From contig NZ_PPDK01000001.1 of the NCBI RefSeq assembly GCF_003074135.1, positions 2,604,001 through 2,668,000 on the forward strand: a stretch of 64,000 nt of DNA. Reading direction: 5' to 3'. Positions 17,073 through 24,925 of this stretch are shown here, in pieces; position 1 is the stretch's first letter, and each line of letters opens with the position of its first letter. The DNA is from Euzebya tangerina (GTDB taxonomy: Bacteria > Actinomycetota > Nitriliruptoria > Euzebyales > Euzebyaceae). The notes under the pieces are model-generated. The model saw only the letters and a list, made by a program, of their open reading frames with translations. It ran no database searches and was not told the origin of the DNA. A program made the translations under genes and the position numbers.

Positions 17073-18112
17073 GCAACTCTTCCAAGGTGTTCCTGATCGT
17101 CCTGATCGCCATGGTCGGCGGCGGGTTCTACGCCTTCAACCAGTGGAACGCCGGAGCCAGCAGCGGGAATGAGCTCGCCGCTGGCCCGGTCGACCTCACC
17201 ATCCCCGAGGGCACCGGCGCGCGGGCCGTCTCCCAGCTGCTGGAGGACAACGGAGTCATCACCTCCGCGGGTGCCTTCACGGCGTTCGCCGCCGCCGACG
17301 GCCGCGCCAATCAGATCCAAGCCGGCTTCTACACCCTGCAGCCGGGAACCTCGAACGAGGAGCTGCTCGACATCCTCGTGACCGGTCCTGCGGGCGCCGA
17401 GACCTTCACCGTCACGATCCCCGAAGGCCTGAGCGTCAGCGAGACGCTGGCCCGGATCGCCGAGGCCGAGGGGTCGCAGCTGACCGTCGAGGAGCTCCGC
17501 GCCGGGCTTGCGCTGGTGGCGCTGCCCGAGTGGGTGCCCGCCGACCGGGAGCTGCCCGAAGGGGGAGAGGCCTTCGAGGGACTGCTGTTCCCCGAGACCT
17601 ATGAGTTCACCGTCGAGCAGCCGGCAGAGGAGGTCCTGACCCGCCTGGTCCAGCAGACCGACACGGTCCTCAACCGAGTCGGCGCCGCCAGCCGCAACGA
17701 GCTGACCCTGTACGAGACCCTGGTGCTGGCCTCGCTGGTGGAGGACGAGGCCCGCGTGGCAGAGGAGCGGCCGGTCATCTCCTCAGTCATCCACAACCGC
17801 CTGGAGATCGGGCAGGCCCTGCAGATCGACGCCACCGTCGTGTACGGCATCGTCGCCGCAGGGCTCGAGCGGCCCGAGCGGCTGGTCAATGAGGACTACG
17901 AGTTCCAGAGCCCGTGGTCCACCTACGTCAACGCCGGCCTGCCGCCAACCCCGCTGTCCGGCGCCGGCGAGGCGTCGATCCAGGCGGCCGCCCAGCCCGC
18001 GGACACCCCCTTCTTCTACTACGTCGTGGAGAACCCCGAGACGGGCGAGCACCGCTTCTCCGAGACCCTGGAGCAGCACCAGGCCGCCATCGCTGAGATC
18101 CGCGGGTCCTAG
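17069..18112 (+). CDS. mltG: Endolytic murein transglycosylase
   Basis: Cleaves nascent glycan strands in peptidoglycan to terminate their elongation. 347 residues: a short cytoplasmic start, one membrane helix (FLIVLIAMVGGGFYAF), a LysM-like segment (LTIPEGTGARAVSQLLEDNG), then the YceG catalytic domain. The catalytic Glu is in LASLVEDEARV; LLFPETYEF and ALQIDATVVYG are family hallmarks, as is the late WSTYVNAGLPPTPLSGAG. GTG start overlapping ruvX. Confidence 0.94.
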   Translation: MSNSSKVFLIVLIAMVGGGFYAFNQWNAGASSGNELAAGPVDLTIPEGTGARAVSQLLEDNGVITSAGAFTAFAAADGRANQIQAGFYTLQPGTSNEELLDILVTGPAGAETFTVTIPEGLSVSETLARIAEAEGSQLTVEELRAGLALVALPEWVPADRELPEGGEAFEGLLFPETYEFTVEQPAEEVLTRLVQQTDTVLNRVGAASRNELTLYETLVLASLVEDEARVAEERPVISSVIHNRLEIGQALQIDATVVYGIVAAGLERPERLVNEDYEFQSPWSTYVNAGLPPTPLSGAGEASIQAAAQPADTPFFYYVVENPETGEHRFSETLEQHQAAIAEIRGS

Positions 18113-18211
18113 GGACCTGGCCGGCGGGCGGCGCCGCCAGCGACAGGCCACCCTCGGCCCGTCTCCCTCGCGGTCGCGCAGGGCCCCGCCGAGCCACGGC
18201 TCGATCCACAC

Positions 18212-18256
18212 ATGCGTGAGTTGCCCCGCCTGTTCCGGTACAAGTCACGCATGCGT
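18212..18256. repeat. 45-bp palindromic element, copy 1
   Basis: The outer arms ATGCGTGAGTTG (18212-18223) and CAAGTCACGCAT (18241-18252) are inverted repeats with one mismatch around a 17-nt loop; the element ends ATGCGT at 18256. A second element of identical length and similar sequence lies at 55401-55445. This copy fills the gap between mltG and aroE and contains the likely aroE start codon (18251). Confidence 0.75.
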
Positions 18257-19093
18257 AGCCCCACCGGCGATCCGACCGGACCTCCGTCAACCGACGCGGA
18301 GACCCGCCTGCTGGCCGTCCTTGGCCACCCGGTCCGGCACTCGTTGTCCCCGACGCTGCACTCCGCGGCGATCGCCGCCACCGACGTCAACGCCGTCTAC
18401 CTGGCTCTCGACGTGCCCCCCGACGAGCTCACCACCGCCCTCGACGGCCTGGTTGCGATCGGGTTCCTCGGCGCCAACCTGACGATCCCGCACAAGGCGG
18501 CCGCGCTGAGCTACGCCGACCGGGCCACGGCGGAGGCCGCGTTCGTCGGGGCGGCCAATACGCTGTTCTGGGACGACGATCAGCTCGTGGCGGACAACAC
18601 CGACACGGCTGGCCTCATCGATGTCCTCCGCCGCGACTGCGGCGTGGAGGAGGGCGATCACGTCACCATCGTCGGCGCCGGCGGTGCGGCCCGCGCGTGT
18701 GCCGTGGCGCTGGGTCGCCTGCGCGCCGCCGTCCACGTGCAGGCCCGCCGAGCGGCAGCGGCCGAGGACGTGGCCACGTTGGCCCGTGACGCCGGTGGCC
18801 AGGACCCGACCCACACCGATCCGCGCGTCGTCATCAACGCAACACCGCTGGGCCGTGATGGTGAGCGCCTGCCCGAGCGGTTCATGGGCCTCGGCGCGGG
18901 CCGTGTCGCCCTGGATCTGAACTACGGTCAGCCATCACCCTTCCTGGTCGAGGCAGAGCGGGCCGGCGGACGCGCTGTCGACGGGCTGGGGATGCTCCTG
19001 GGTCAGGCCGAGGCCGCCTTCGAGCGATGGACGGGTGTGCGGCCACCTGCCGGCGTCGTGGATCACGCTCTGACCACACGCCGAATCACTTAG
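18251..19093 (+). CDS. aroE: Shikimate dehydrogenase
   Basis: NADPH-dependent reduction of 3-dehydroshikimate to shikimate. About 280 residues: substrate domain with VLGHPVRHSLSPTLHSAA and the catalytic Lys in LTIPHKAAAL, the NTDTAGLID motif, and the cofactor-binding glycine loop VGAGGAARA followed by an Arg-rich segment (QARRAAAAED) fitting NADPH. I use the ATG at 18251, which sits inside a 45-bp palindromic element; the in-frame ATG at 18212 lies at the other end of that element and would add 13 residues. aroC, aroK and aroB are 18 kb downstream beyond the pilus locus, so the shikimate genes are split around it. Confidence 0.93.
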   Translation: MRSPTGDPTGPPSTDAETRLLAVLGHPVRHSLSPTLHSAAIAATDVNAVYLALDVPPDELTTALDGLVAIGFLGANLTIPHKAAALSYADRATAEAAFVGAANTLFWDDDQLVADNTDTAGLIDVLRRDCGVEEGDHVTIVGAGGAARACAVALGRLRAAVHVQARRAAAAEDVATLARDAGGQDPTHTDPRVVINATPLGRDGERLPERFMGLGAGRVALDLNYGQPSPFLVEAERAGGRAVDGLGMLLGQAEAAFERWTGVRPPAGVVDHALTTRRIT

Positions 19094-19134
19094 AGCTAAC
19101 TAGTTCAACAGAGTGTGACCTTGGGGTGGTGCTC

Positions 19135-19162
19135 TCAAGTTGTCCAGCCCGCCTGCCGATGA
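19135..19162 (+). promoter_or_regulatory. FliA/SigD/WhiG-type promoter, pilus operon head
   Basis: TCAAGTTG (19135-19142), 12 nt, then GCCGATGA (19155-19162). Fits TNAA-N16-GCCGATNN, the consensus layout of sigma-28-like factors and Streptomyces WhiG. It lies about 45 bp before the ATG of the DUF4388 gene. One of seven such matches in the pilus locus. Confidence 0.75.
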
Positions 19163-19207
19163 GGTCGAGAGAAACCTCCAGTTCCTCGATCATTGAAAGG
19201 CCGCCCG

Positions 19208-20539
19208 ATGCTCGCCGGATCACTCAACGAGTTCACCATGCTCGATGTGTTCTCGTTGCTGGCCACCACACGAAAGACCGGTGTTGTCAACCTCGCCGAC
19301 AACGGCAACACCGACCCTGGGGGCCCGGATGTGACGGGACGTGTCTGGGTGATTGGCGGCCAGATCTCCTTCGCGGTGGCCGAGGTCACGCAGGCGCCGT
19401 TGGTTGCACGACTGCTGCACAGCGGCGAGATCGAGGAGGACGCCATCCGCGACGTCGTCGGCGCCCACGCGCCTGACGCCACCACGACCGTCGCCGATGC
19501 GTTGACATCCCTCGGGCTTCCCGATGACCGCGTGCGCGAGGTCATCCGCGACCAGGTCGTCGACGCGCTGTTCGACATGTCCTTGTGGGAGGACGGCAAC
19601 TTCTCCTTCAGCGCCCGGGGCGATGACGACGCTGCCGCTGACTCCGGTCCGACCTTCCCCTCCGACGAGATCATGGACGCCGTCCAAGATCGTCTCCAGG
19701 AGTGGGTCACCATCAGTCGGGCCATCCCGGCCCACGACCTCGTACCCGGCCTGGTCACCCAAGCACCGACTGGCCCCACGGGTCAGGTCCTGGTCGACCC
19801 GCGCCAGTGGGAGGTGATGACCCTCATCGACGGGGCTCGGACGGTCGCCGACGTCATCTCCCTGACGGGACAGGGCGTGTTCACGGTCTGCAAGTTGCTG
19901 GCCGGCATGGTTGATGCGGGTCTGGTCTCCACCGCAGATCAGCGCGACGAGGGACCTGCCGTCGCCGCCACCTTCCAGCGACTGCTCGGTGCCGAGCAGA
20001 GCATCCTGGGCGCTCCCGCCGCTTCTTTGGCTCCCGCCGCCCCGGCCGCCCCGGTTGCAGAAGCAGCCCCCGGCGCCCCTGCGATTGCAGCACCCCCGGC
20101 CGCCGCCGCACCGGCTGCCGAACCCGCTCCTGAGCTCCCAACACCACAGCAGGGCGTCCCGACGCCCGGCGCCGAGGCCCCCGCGTGGGATGAGGCTGAG
20201 CCGAGCACGGAGTCGGAGGCCGCAGTGCCGACCCCCGACGCGCCGACGTGGACGGACACGACCGCACCAGGCCAGCCCGTGGCGCCCGAACTGGTCGCCG
20301 AATCGTCCGATGACTCCGTCCAGGCTGGCGAGCCCGGTGACTGGAGTCCGGCGGACATGCCACCGGCAGATGACCTGCCCGTGGACGGACCGGAGGCTGA
20401 TCTCCCGCCCCGGACGCCCTCGCCGGCAGCGGCGGAGGACGACGAGCACGACGAGGAGACTGACGCCTCCACCACCACCGCCGTCAAGGTCAACGACGAC
20501 CTCCTCTCCCGCCTGATCGGTGGTGTGAGCCGTGGCTGA
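19208..20539 (+). CDS. DUF4388 domain protein with long Ala/Pro-rich tail
   Basis: 443 residues. The first about 110 residues match the DUF4388 (PATAN-like) pattern: MLAGSLNEFTMLDVFSLLAT, a GRVWVIGGQISFAVAE strand pair, then a helical LVARLLHSGEIEEDAIRDVV; a winged-helix-like segment lies near 200-240 (VMTLIDGARTVADVISLT). From about residue 265 the protein is low-complexity Ala/Pro/Glu with acidic blocks, ending in a short helix (VNDDLLSRLIGGVSRG). GAAAGG at 19195-19200 is spaced correctly for the ATG at 19208. It overlaps the GTPase gene by 8 bp. DUF4388 proteins occur beside gliding and pilus GTPase systems, so it is a plausible partner of the next gene; inferred. Confidence 0.85.
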   Translation: MLAGSLNEFTMLDVFSLLATTRKTGVVNLADNGNTDPGGPDVTGRVWVIGGQISFAVAEVTQAPLVARLLHSGEIEEDAIRDVVGAHAPDATTTVADALTSLGLPDDRVREVIRDQVVDALFDMSLWEDGNFSFSARGDDDAAADSGPTFPSDEIMDAVQDRLQEWVTISRAIPAHDLVPGLVTQAPTGPTGQVLVDPRQWEVMTLIDGARTVADVISLTGQGVFTVCKLLAGMVDAGLVSTADQRDEGPAVAATFQRLLGAEQSILGAPAASLAPAAPAAPVAEAAPGAPAIAAPPAAAAPAAEPAPELPTPQQGVPTPGAEAPAWDEAEPSTESEAAVPTPDAPTWTDTTAPGQPVAPELVAESSDDSVQAGEPGDWSPADMPPADDLPVDGPEADLPPRTPSPAAAEDDEHDEETDASTTTAVKVNDDLLSRLIGGVSRG

Positions 20540-21107
20540 CGACGAATCTGCCGAGGACCCGATGGGAGCCGTCAAGGTTGTCGTCACCGGCCCCTGGGGG
20601 GTCGGCAAGACCCGACTCCTGACCGAGCTGTCCGAGAAGCCGCTGAAGGGCACCAGGCGCCGAATCGAGGATCCTCGATCCGGAGACGAGATCGTGGTGT
20701 GCGTGGACTTCGGCAACCTGAAGGTCGACGGCGACCTCCAGCTATTGCTGTTCGGTGTCTCGAACGCCATCGCCTACGACGAGATCTTCCGGATGCTGGA
20801 GGACGACGTCCTGGGCTCGATCATCCTGGTCGACGACACCATGCCTGCATCGCATCACGAAGCCGTCGACATCGTCGAGTACTTCGACCGCCGTGGTGAC
20901 GTTCCCTACATCATCGTCACCAACCGGCCGCCCGAGGGCCGCCCCGAGATGGCAGCACGCCGAGTCCGGCACTCCTTGCGTCTGGACGACGACGTCCGGG
21001 TGCTCTCCGGCGATGTCAGCGACGCCGAGTTCGCCAGGACGACCTTGATCCAACTCTTCGAGGCTGTTCGTGAGACGATACAACTCGACCCCGTCCCGAC
21101 AAGGTAG
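20532..21107 (+). CDS. MglA/CvnD-like small GTPase with degenerate G3/G4 motifs
   Basis: 191 residues of the Ras-like fold. The P-loop is GPWGVGKT (20-27). Where Ras-like proteins have a DxxGQ switch II the sequence reads LFGVSN (73-78), and the NKxD base-recognition motif is replaced by TNRP (130-133), so nucleotide specificity and hydrolysis may be changed. The surrounding VLGSIILVDDT and the segment before TNRP match the actinobacterial conservon protein CvnD and the bacterial polarity switch MglA. It overlaps the DUF4388 gene and precedes pilB by 13 bp. In Myxococcus, MglA sets the active pole for pili; a similar role here is inference. No MglB/roadblock protein is evident nearby. Confidence 0.85.
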   Translation: MADDESAEDPMGAVKVVVTGPWGVGKTRLLTELSEKPLKGTRRRIEDPRSGDEIVVCVDFGNLKVDGDLQLLLFGVSNAIAYDEIFRMLEDDVLGSIILVDDTMPASHHEAVDIVEYFDRRGDVPYIIVTNRPPEGRPEMAARRVRHSLRLDDDVRVLSGDVSDAEFARTTLIQLFEAVRETIQLDPVPTR

Positions 21108-21120
21108 TCAGTAGATCCAC

Positions 21121-22806
21121 GTGGCCAGAACCCGAAATCTGTCTGATGTGCTTCTCGAAGAGGAGCTCATCTCGGCTGACGACCTCGAAAAGGCGCGCCA
21201 TGAGGCGCAGCGCCGAGGACGCTCCCTCGGTCGTGTGCTGATCGACCTCGGCATGTTCACCGAGGCCGGACTGGTCAAGGCGCTGGCCATCCACCTGGGC
21301 CTCGAGTTCGTCGAGCTCGAGGGCGTGGACATCGACCACGTCGCCGCCTCCAAGATCCCCGAGCACATCGCCCGCCGCTACTGCGTGTTCCCCTTCGGCT
21401 ACACCGATGACGGGGACCTCAAGGTTGCGATGGCCGACCCCTCCAACGTCATTGCCCTGGACGACATCCGGACCATCTGTGATGCCGAGATCCAGCCCGT
21501 CGTCGCCAGCCGAGCCGACATCACCGCGCAGCTGGACAAGTTCGGCGGCATGGGCGGGGATTCCATGGACGCACTCGCCGGCGACCTCCAGCTCCAGGAG
21601 GACGACGACCTGGAGGACCTGGACGATGCGGGCATCGACGACGCTCCCATCGTCAAGTTCGTCAACGCGCTGATCTCCCAGGCCGTGGGCGACCGCGCCT
21701 CCGATATCCACATCGAGCCGACCGAGACCGAGGTGCGCGTCCGCTACCGCATCGACGGTGTGCTCCACGAGATCACCTCGCAGACCCGGAAGATCCATGC
21801 AGGTGTGGTCTCCCGTCTGAAGATCATGGCCGACCTCGACATCGCCGAACGGCGCATCCCGCAGGACGGTCGGATCTCATTGATGCTGGGCAAGAAGAAG
21901 ATCGACCTGCGTGTCTCGACCCTCCCCACGGTGTATGGGGAGAAGGTCGTGATGAGGATCCTGGACAAGTCCTCGATCATGCTGGACCTGACCGACCTCG
22001 GGTTCACCGACCACAACTACGAGATGTTCTCGGCGTCGTTCAGGAAGCCGTACGGCCTGATCCTGGTCACCGGACCCACTGGTTCCGGGAAGTCCACGTC
22101 GCTGTACGCCACCCTGAACAAGATCTCCAAGCCCGAGATCAACATCGTCACCACGGAGGACCCGGTCGAGTACCGGCTGCCAGGCATCTCACAGGTGCAG
22201 GTCAACAAGAAAGCCGGTCTGACCTTCGAGGCGGCCCTTCGATCGATTCTCCGTCAGGACCCCGACGTGATCCTGGTCGGTGAGATGCGTGACCACGAAA
22301 CGGCCCAGATCGGGTTGGAGGCCGCCCTGACCGGTCACCTCGTGCTCTCCACGCTCCACACCAACGACGCCCCCTCCGCCGTGACCCGTCTGACCGAGAT
22401 GGGCATCGACCCGTTCCTCGTCTCCTCAGCCGCCGACTGCGTGCTGGCACAGCGTCTGGCCCGGCGCCTGTGCAGCAAGTGCAAGACGGAGTACCGCGCC
22501 GAACTCGCCGAGCTGCAGGCCGCCGGCTTGCCCGTCACCGAGGACGACCTCGACCGCTTCCCGCCGCTCATGCGGGCCGTCGGCTGCGCCCACTGCGGCG
22601 GCACCGGCTACCGCGGCCGCCTGGCCATCCACGAGGTCATGCAGGTCTCCGAGGAGATCGAGCGGCTGATCGTGACCGGGGCCTCAACCGACGAGATCGC
22701 CAAGACGGCGCAGGCCCAGGGCATGCGCACCCTCCGCGAGGACGGCCTGCACAAGGTCGTGCAGGGCATCACGACGCTCGAGGAGATCGGCCGCGTCGTC
22801 GTCTGA
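21121..22806 (+). CDS. pilB: Type IV pilus extension ATPase
   Basis: Hexameric cytoplasmic ATPase that drives pilin polymerisation. 561 residues. The N-terminal domain (1-150) is of the MshEN/T2SSE_N type, with RSLGRVLIDLGMFTEAGLVK fitting the c-di-GMP-binding repeat. The catalytic part has Walker A GPTGSGKST (318-326), the Asp box EDPVEYRL, Walker B VILVGEMRD and the His box LSTLHTNDA. A tetracysteine zinc site follows: C-SK-C and C-AH-C in CSKCKTEY and CAHCGGTGYRG. GTG start, co-transcribed with the GTPase gene. Confidence 0.96.
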   Translation: MARTRNLSDVLLEEELISADDLEKARHEAQRRGRSLGRVLIDLGMFTEAGLVKALAIHLGLEFVELEGVDIDHVAASKIPEHIARRYCVFPFGYTDDGDLKVAMADPSNVIALDDIRTICDAEIQPVVASRADITAQLDKFGGMGGDSMDALAGDLQLQEDDDLEDLDDAGIDDAPIVKFVNALISQAVGDRASDIHIEPTETEVRVRYRIDGVLHEITSQTRKIHAGVVSRLKIMADLDIAERRIPQDGRISLMLGKKKIDLRVSTLPTVYGEKVVMRILDKSSIMLDLTDLGFTDHNYEMFSASFRKPYGLILVTGPTGSGKSTSLYATLNKISKPEINIVTTEDPVEYRLPGISQVQVNKKAGLTFEAALRSILRQDPDVILVGEMRDHETAQIGLEAALTGHLVLSTLHTNDAPSAVTRLTEMGIDPFLVSSAADCVLAQRLARRLCSKCKTEYRAELAELQAAGLPVTEDDLDRFPPLMRAVGCAHCGGTGYRGRLAIHEVMQVSEEIERLIVTGASTDEIAKTAQAQGMRTLREDGLHKVVQGITTLEEIGRVVV

Positions 22807-22819
22807 CGGCGAGGCTGGC

Positions 22820-22841
22820 ACCCTGGACGCCCTGCCAGGGT
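22820..22841 (+). terminator. Possible weak terminator after pilB
   Basis: ACCCTGG and CCAGGGT form a 7-bp stem around an 8-nt loop, 14 bp after the pilB stop. There is no T-run, so termination would be inefficient; it may only be a stabilising hairpin. Confidence 0.35.
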
Positions 22842-22885
22842 CCACCCATGGGGTCGAACCCGGTCAGCATCTTGGCTGAGGTTGC

Positions 22886-22913
22886 TCAAGTCGCCCAGGT
22901 CGTGCGCCGATGA
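22886..22913 (+). promoter_or_regulatory. FliA/SigD/WhiG-type promoter upstream of pilT
   Basis: TCAAGTCG (22886-22893), 12 nt, then GCCGATGA (22906-22913). Same layout as the other pilus-locus promoters. Predicted leader before the pilT ATG is about 80 nt. Confidence 0.75.
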
Positions 22914-22926
22914 TGTACCCACCGCC

Positions 22927-22984
22927 GCTCGTGCCCGCACGAGCTTCCTCGTGACACCACCGGGTGTCACCCCAATCGTGTCAC
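22927..22984 (+). promoter_or_regulatory. Structured pilT leader with two hairpins and a competing strand
   Basis: GCTCGTG/CACGAGC form a perfect stem at 22927-22944. A second perfect 8-bp stem is GTGACACC/GGTGTCAC at 22951-22970. GTGTCAC occurs again at 22978-22984, just before the ribosome site, and could replace the 3' arm of the second stem. This layout allows two exclusive folds. No known riboswitch family is recognised. Confidence 0.5.
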
Positions 22985-22998
22985 CAACTGGGAGCACC

Positions 22999-24870
22999 AT
23001 GAGCCAGTTACAGCAACCGTCCGCCCCTCCAGCGCCTGCAGCGCCGTCGACCCCCAGCCTGGGCGACATCCTGATCGAACAGGGTGTCCTCAGCCCGGAG
23101 CGGCTGCAGCAGGCCCAGGCCGTGCAATCGATGAACAACACCAGCCTGGGCAAGACGCTGGTCGAGATGCAGATGGCCAGCGAGGAGCAGATCGTCTCCG
23201 CCGTCGCCGTCCAGATCGGCGTCCCCTTCGCCGAGGTTCGGCCCGGCACCGTCGACCCGACCGCGGCGTCCCTGCTGCCGCGCGATGTCGCCCGTGAACT
23301 GGTTGCACTGCCGGTGCGCTTCACCGACGACAACTCCTCACTGCTCGTTGCGCTGGCCGATCCGGGCAACTCGGGGGCGCTGGAGCAGATCAGTGCCATC
23401 ACGAGCATGCCGACCGCTCCGGCCCTGGCCGTGCGCGCCAACCTGATGCAAGCCATCGAGCACCTGGCCGACGCGTCAGCCGAGGGAACGGTCAGCCTGC
23501 CCGTCACCGGCGGCGGCACGGACGACCCGAGTGCGGGCTCGGCCACGCCCGACAACGTCACGTCGCTGCCCGAGCGCCGTCCCGGCGCAGGCGGGAGTGA
23601 CGAGGAGCCGAACACCGGCCTGATGACCCGAGACCGTGCTCTGCTCGACGAGTTGGTGGCCGAGGCGGGCGCCAACGATGAGCCGGCCCTGCCCGCCGGT
23701 CGCATGGAGCCCCTGCCGACGCAGGAGCGCGCCCCGGCAGCGATGCCCTCGCGCCCGCAGCCCGTGACCGACGGTGGCGACCCGAAGCTGGCCTACGAGG
23801 TCGAGTCGGAGTTCGACATGGACGCCGCGCTGCTGGAGCTGATCGAGCGCGGCGGCTCCGACCTCCACCTGACTGTCGGCATCCCCCCGGCGATCCGCGT
23901 CAACGGTGAGCTGGAGCACCTCAAGCAGCAGCCGTTGGAGGGGGAGGGGCTGCGCAACGCCCTGTACGGCCTGATGACGCAGAAGCAGCGCGAAGCCTTC
24001 GAGAACGAGCTCGAGCTGGACATGTCCTACACGCTGCCCGGCCACAGCCGGTTCCGTGTGAACATCTTCCAGCAGCGGGAGTCCATCGGCGCCGTCATGC
24101 GTGTCATCCCCTTCGAGATCCTCCCGCTGGAGGACCTCGGGGTCCCCGCCCAGGTCTCCAACTTCGCCTTCGCCCCTCGCGGCATGGTGCTGGTCACCGG
24201 ACCGACCGGCTCCGGCAAGTCGACCACGCTCGCGTCGGTCATCGACATCATCAACCGCGAGCGCGCCAGCCACATTATGACCGTCGAGGACCCGATCGAG
24301 TTCCTCCACACCCACAAGAAGTCCGTGGTCAACCAGCGTGAGCTGGGCCAGGACACCCACAGCTTCAACAACGCTCTGAAGCACGTCCTGCGTCAGGACC
24401 CCGACGTCATCCTCGTCGGTGAGCTCCGTGACCTCGAGACCATCCAGTTGGCGATCACCGCGGCGGAGACCGGTCACCTGGTGTTCGGGACCCTACACAC
24501 CCAGGACGCGCCCCAGACGATCGACCGCATCATCGACGTGTTCCCGCCCCACCAGCAGGAGCAGATCCGGGTCATGCTGGCCACGGCGCTCAACGGTGTC
24601 GTGACCCAGCAGCTGCTGAAGAAGGCCGATGGCTCCGGTCGTGTGGTCGCCACCGAGATCATGGTCGCCACCTCGGCCATCAAGAACCTGATCCGGGAGG
24701 GGAAGACCCACCAGATGTACTCCTCGATCCAGGCCGGGAAGCAACACGGCATGATCGCGATGGACCAGTCGCTGGCCGACCTCGTCAACAAGGGGAAGGT
24801 CACCTACAACCACGCCCTGGAGCGTTGTGCCAACGTGAACGACTTCAACCGCCTCTGCGGTCGGGGCTAG
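22999..24870 (+). CDS. pilT: Type IV pilus retraction ATPase with N-terminal MshEN-like domain
   Basis: 623 residues, against about 350 for ordinary PilT. Residues about 15-160 are an added MshEN/T2SSE_N-like domain with two repeat-like segments, SLGDILIEQGVLSPERLQQA and SLGKTLVEMQMASEEQIVSA. A low-complexity linker runs to about 265. The PilT core follows: SDLHLTVGIPPAIRVNGEL, Walker A GPTGSGKST (401-409), the Asp box VEDPIEFLH, Walker B VILVGELRD, the PilT-type GTLHTQDAPQTIDRIIDVFP, and the late GMIAMDQSLADL. The ATG at 22999 has GGAG just before it. PilT depolymerises pili; the extra domain suggests direct c-di-GMP control of retraction, by analogy with MshE. Confidence 0.95.
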   Translation: MSQLQQPSAPPAPAAPSTPSLGDILIEQGVLSPERLQQAQAVQSMNNTSLGKTLVEMQMASEEQIVSAVAVQIGVPFAEVRPGTVDPTAASLLPRDVARELVALPVRFTDDNSSLLVALADPGNSGALEQISAITSMPTAPALAVRANLMQAIEHLADASAEGTVSLPVTGGGTDDPSAGSATPDNVTSLPERRPGAGGSDEEPNTGLMTRDRALLDELVAEAGANDEPALPAGRMEPLPTQERAPAAMPSRPQPVTDGGDPKLAYEVESEFDMDAALLELIERGGSDLHLTVGIPPAIRVNGELEHLKQQPLEGEGLRNALYGLMTQKQREAFENELELDMSYTLPGHSRFRVNIFQQRESIGAVMRVIPFEILPLEDLGVPAQVSNFAFAPRGMVLVTGPTGSGKSTTLASVIDIINRERASHIMTVEDPIEFLHTHKKSVVNQRELGQDTHSFNNALKHVLRQDPDVILVGELRDLETIQLAITAAETGHLVFGTLHTQDAPQTIDRIIDVFPPHQQEQIRVMLATALNGVVTQQLLKKADGSGRVVATEIMVATSAIKNLIREGKTHQMYSSIQAGKQHGMIAMDQSLADLVNKGKVTYNHALERCANVNDFNRLCGRG

Positions 24871-24889
24871 CCCCTGACCGAGATCGCCC

Positions 24890-24917
24890 TCAAGTTCTAT
24901 CTGTGAAAGGCCGATAC
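24890..24917 (+). promoter_or_regulatory. FliA/SigD/WhiG-type promoter, minor-pilin operon
   Basis: TCAAGTTC (24890-24897), 12 nt, then GCCGATAC (24910-24917). The -10 ends only 8 nt before the ATG at 24926, so the transcript would be leaderless. Confidence 0.8.
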
Positions 24918-24925
24918 CGAGAGTG

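Noticed and set aside
22846-22870. GGGTCGAACCC, like the T-arm of a tRNA
   Set aside because: No acceptor, D or anticodon arms can be built around it, and it lies in the pilB-pilT gap near a promoter.
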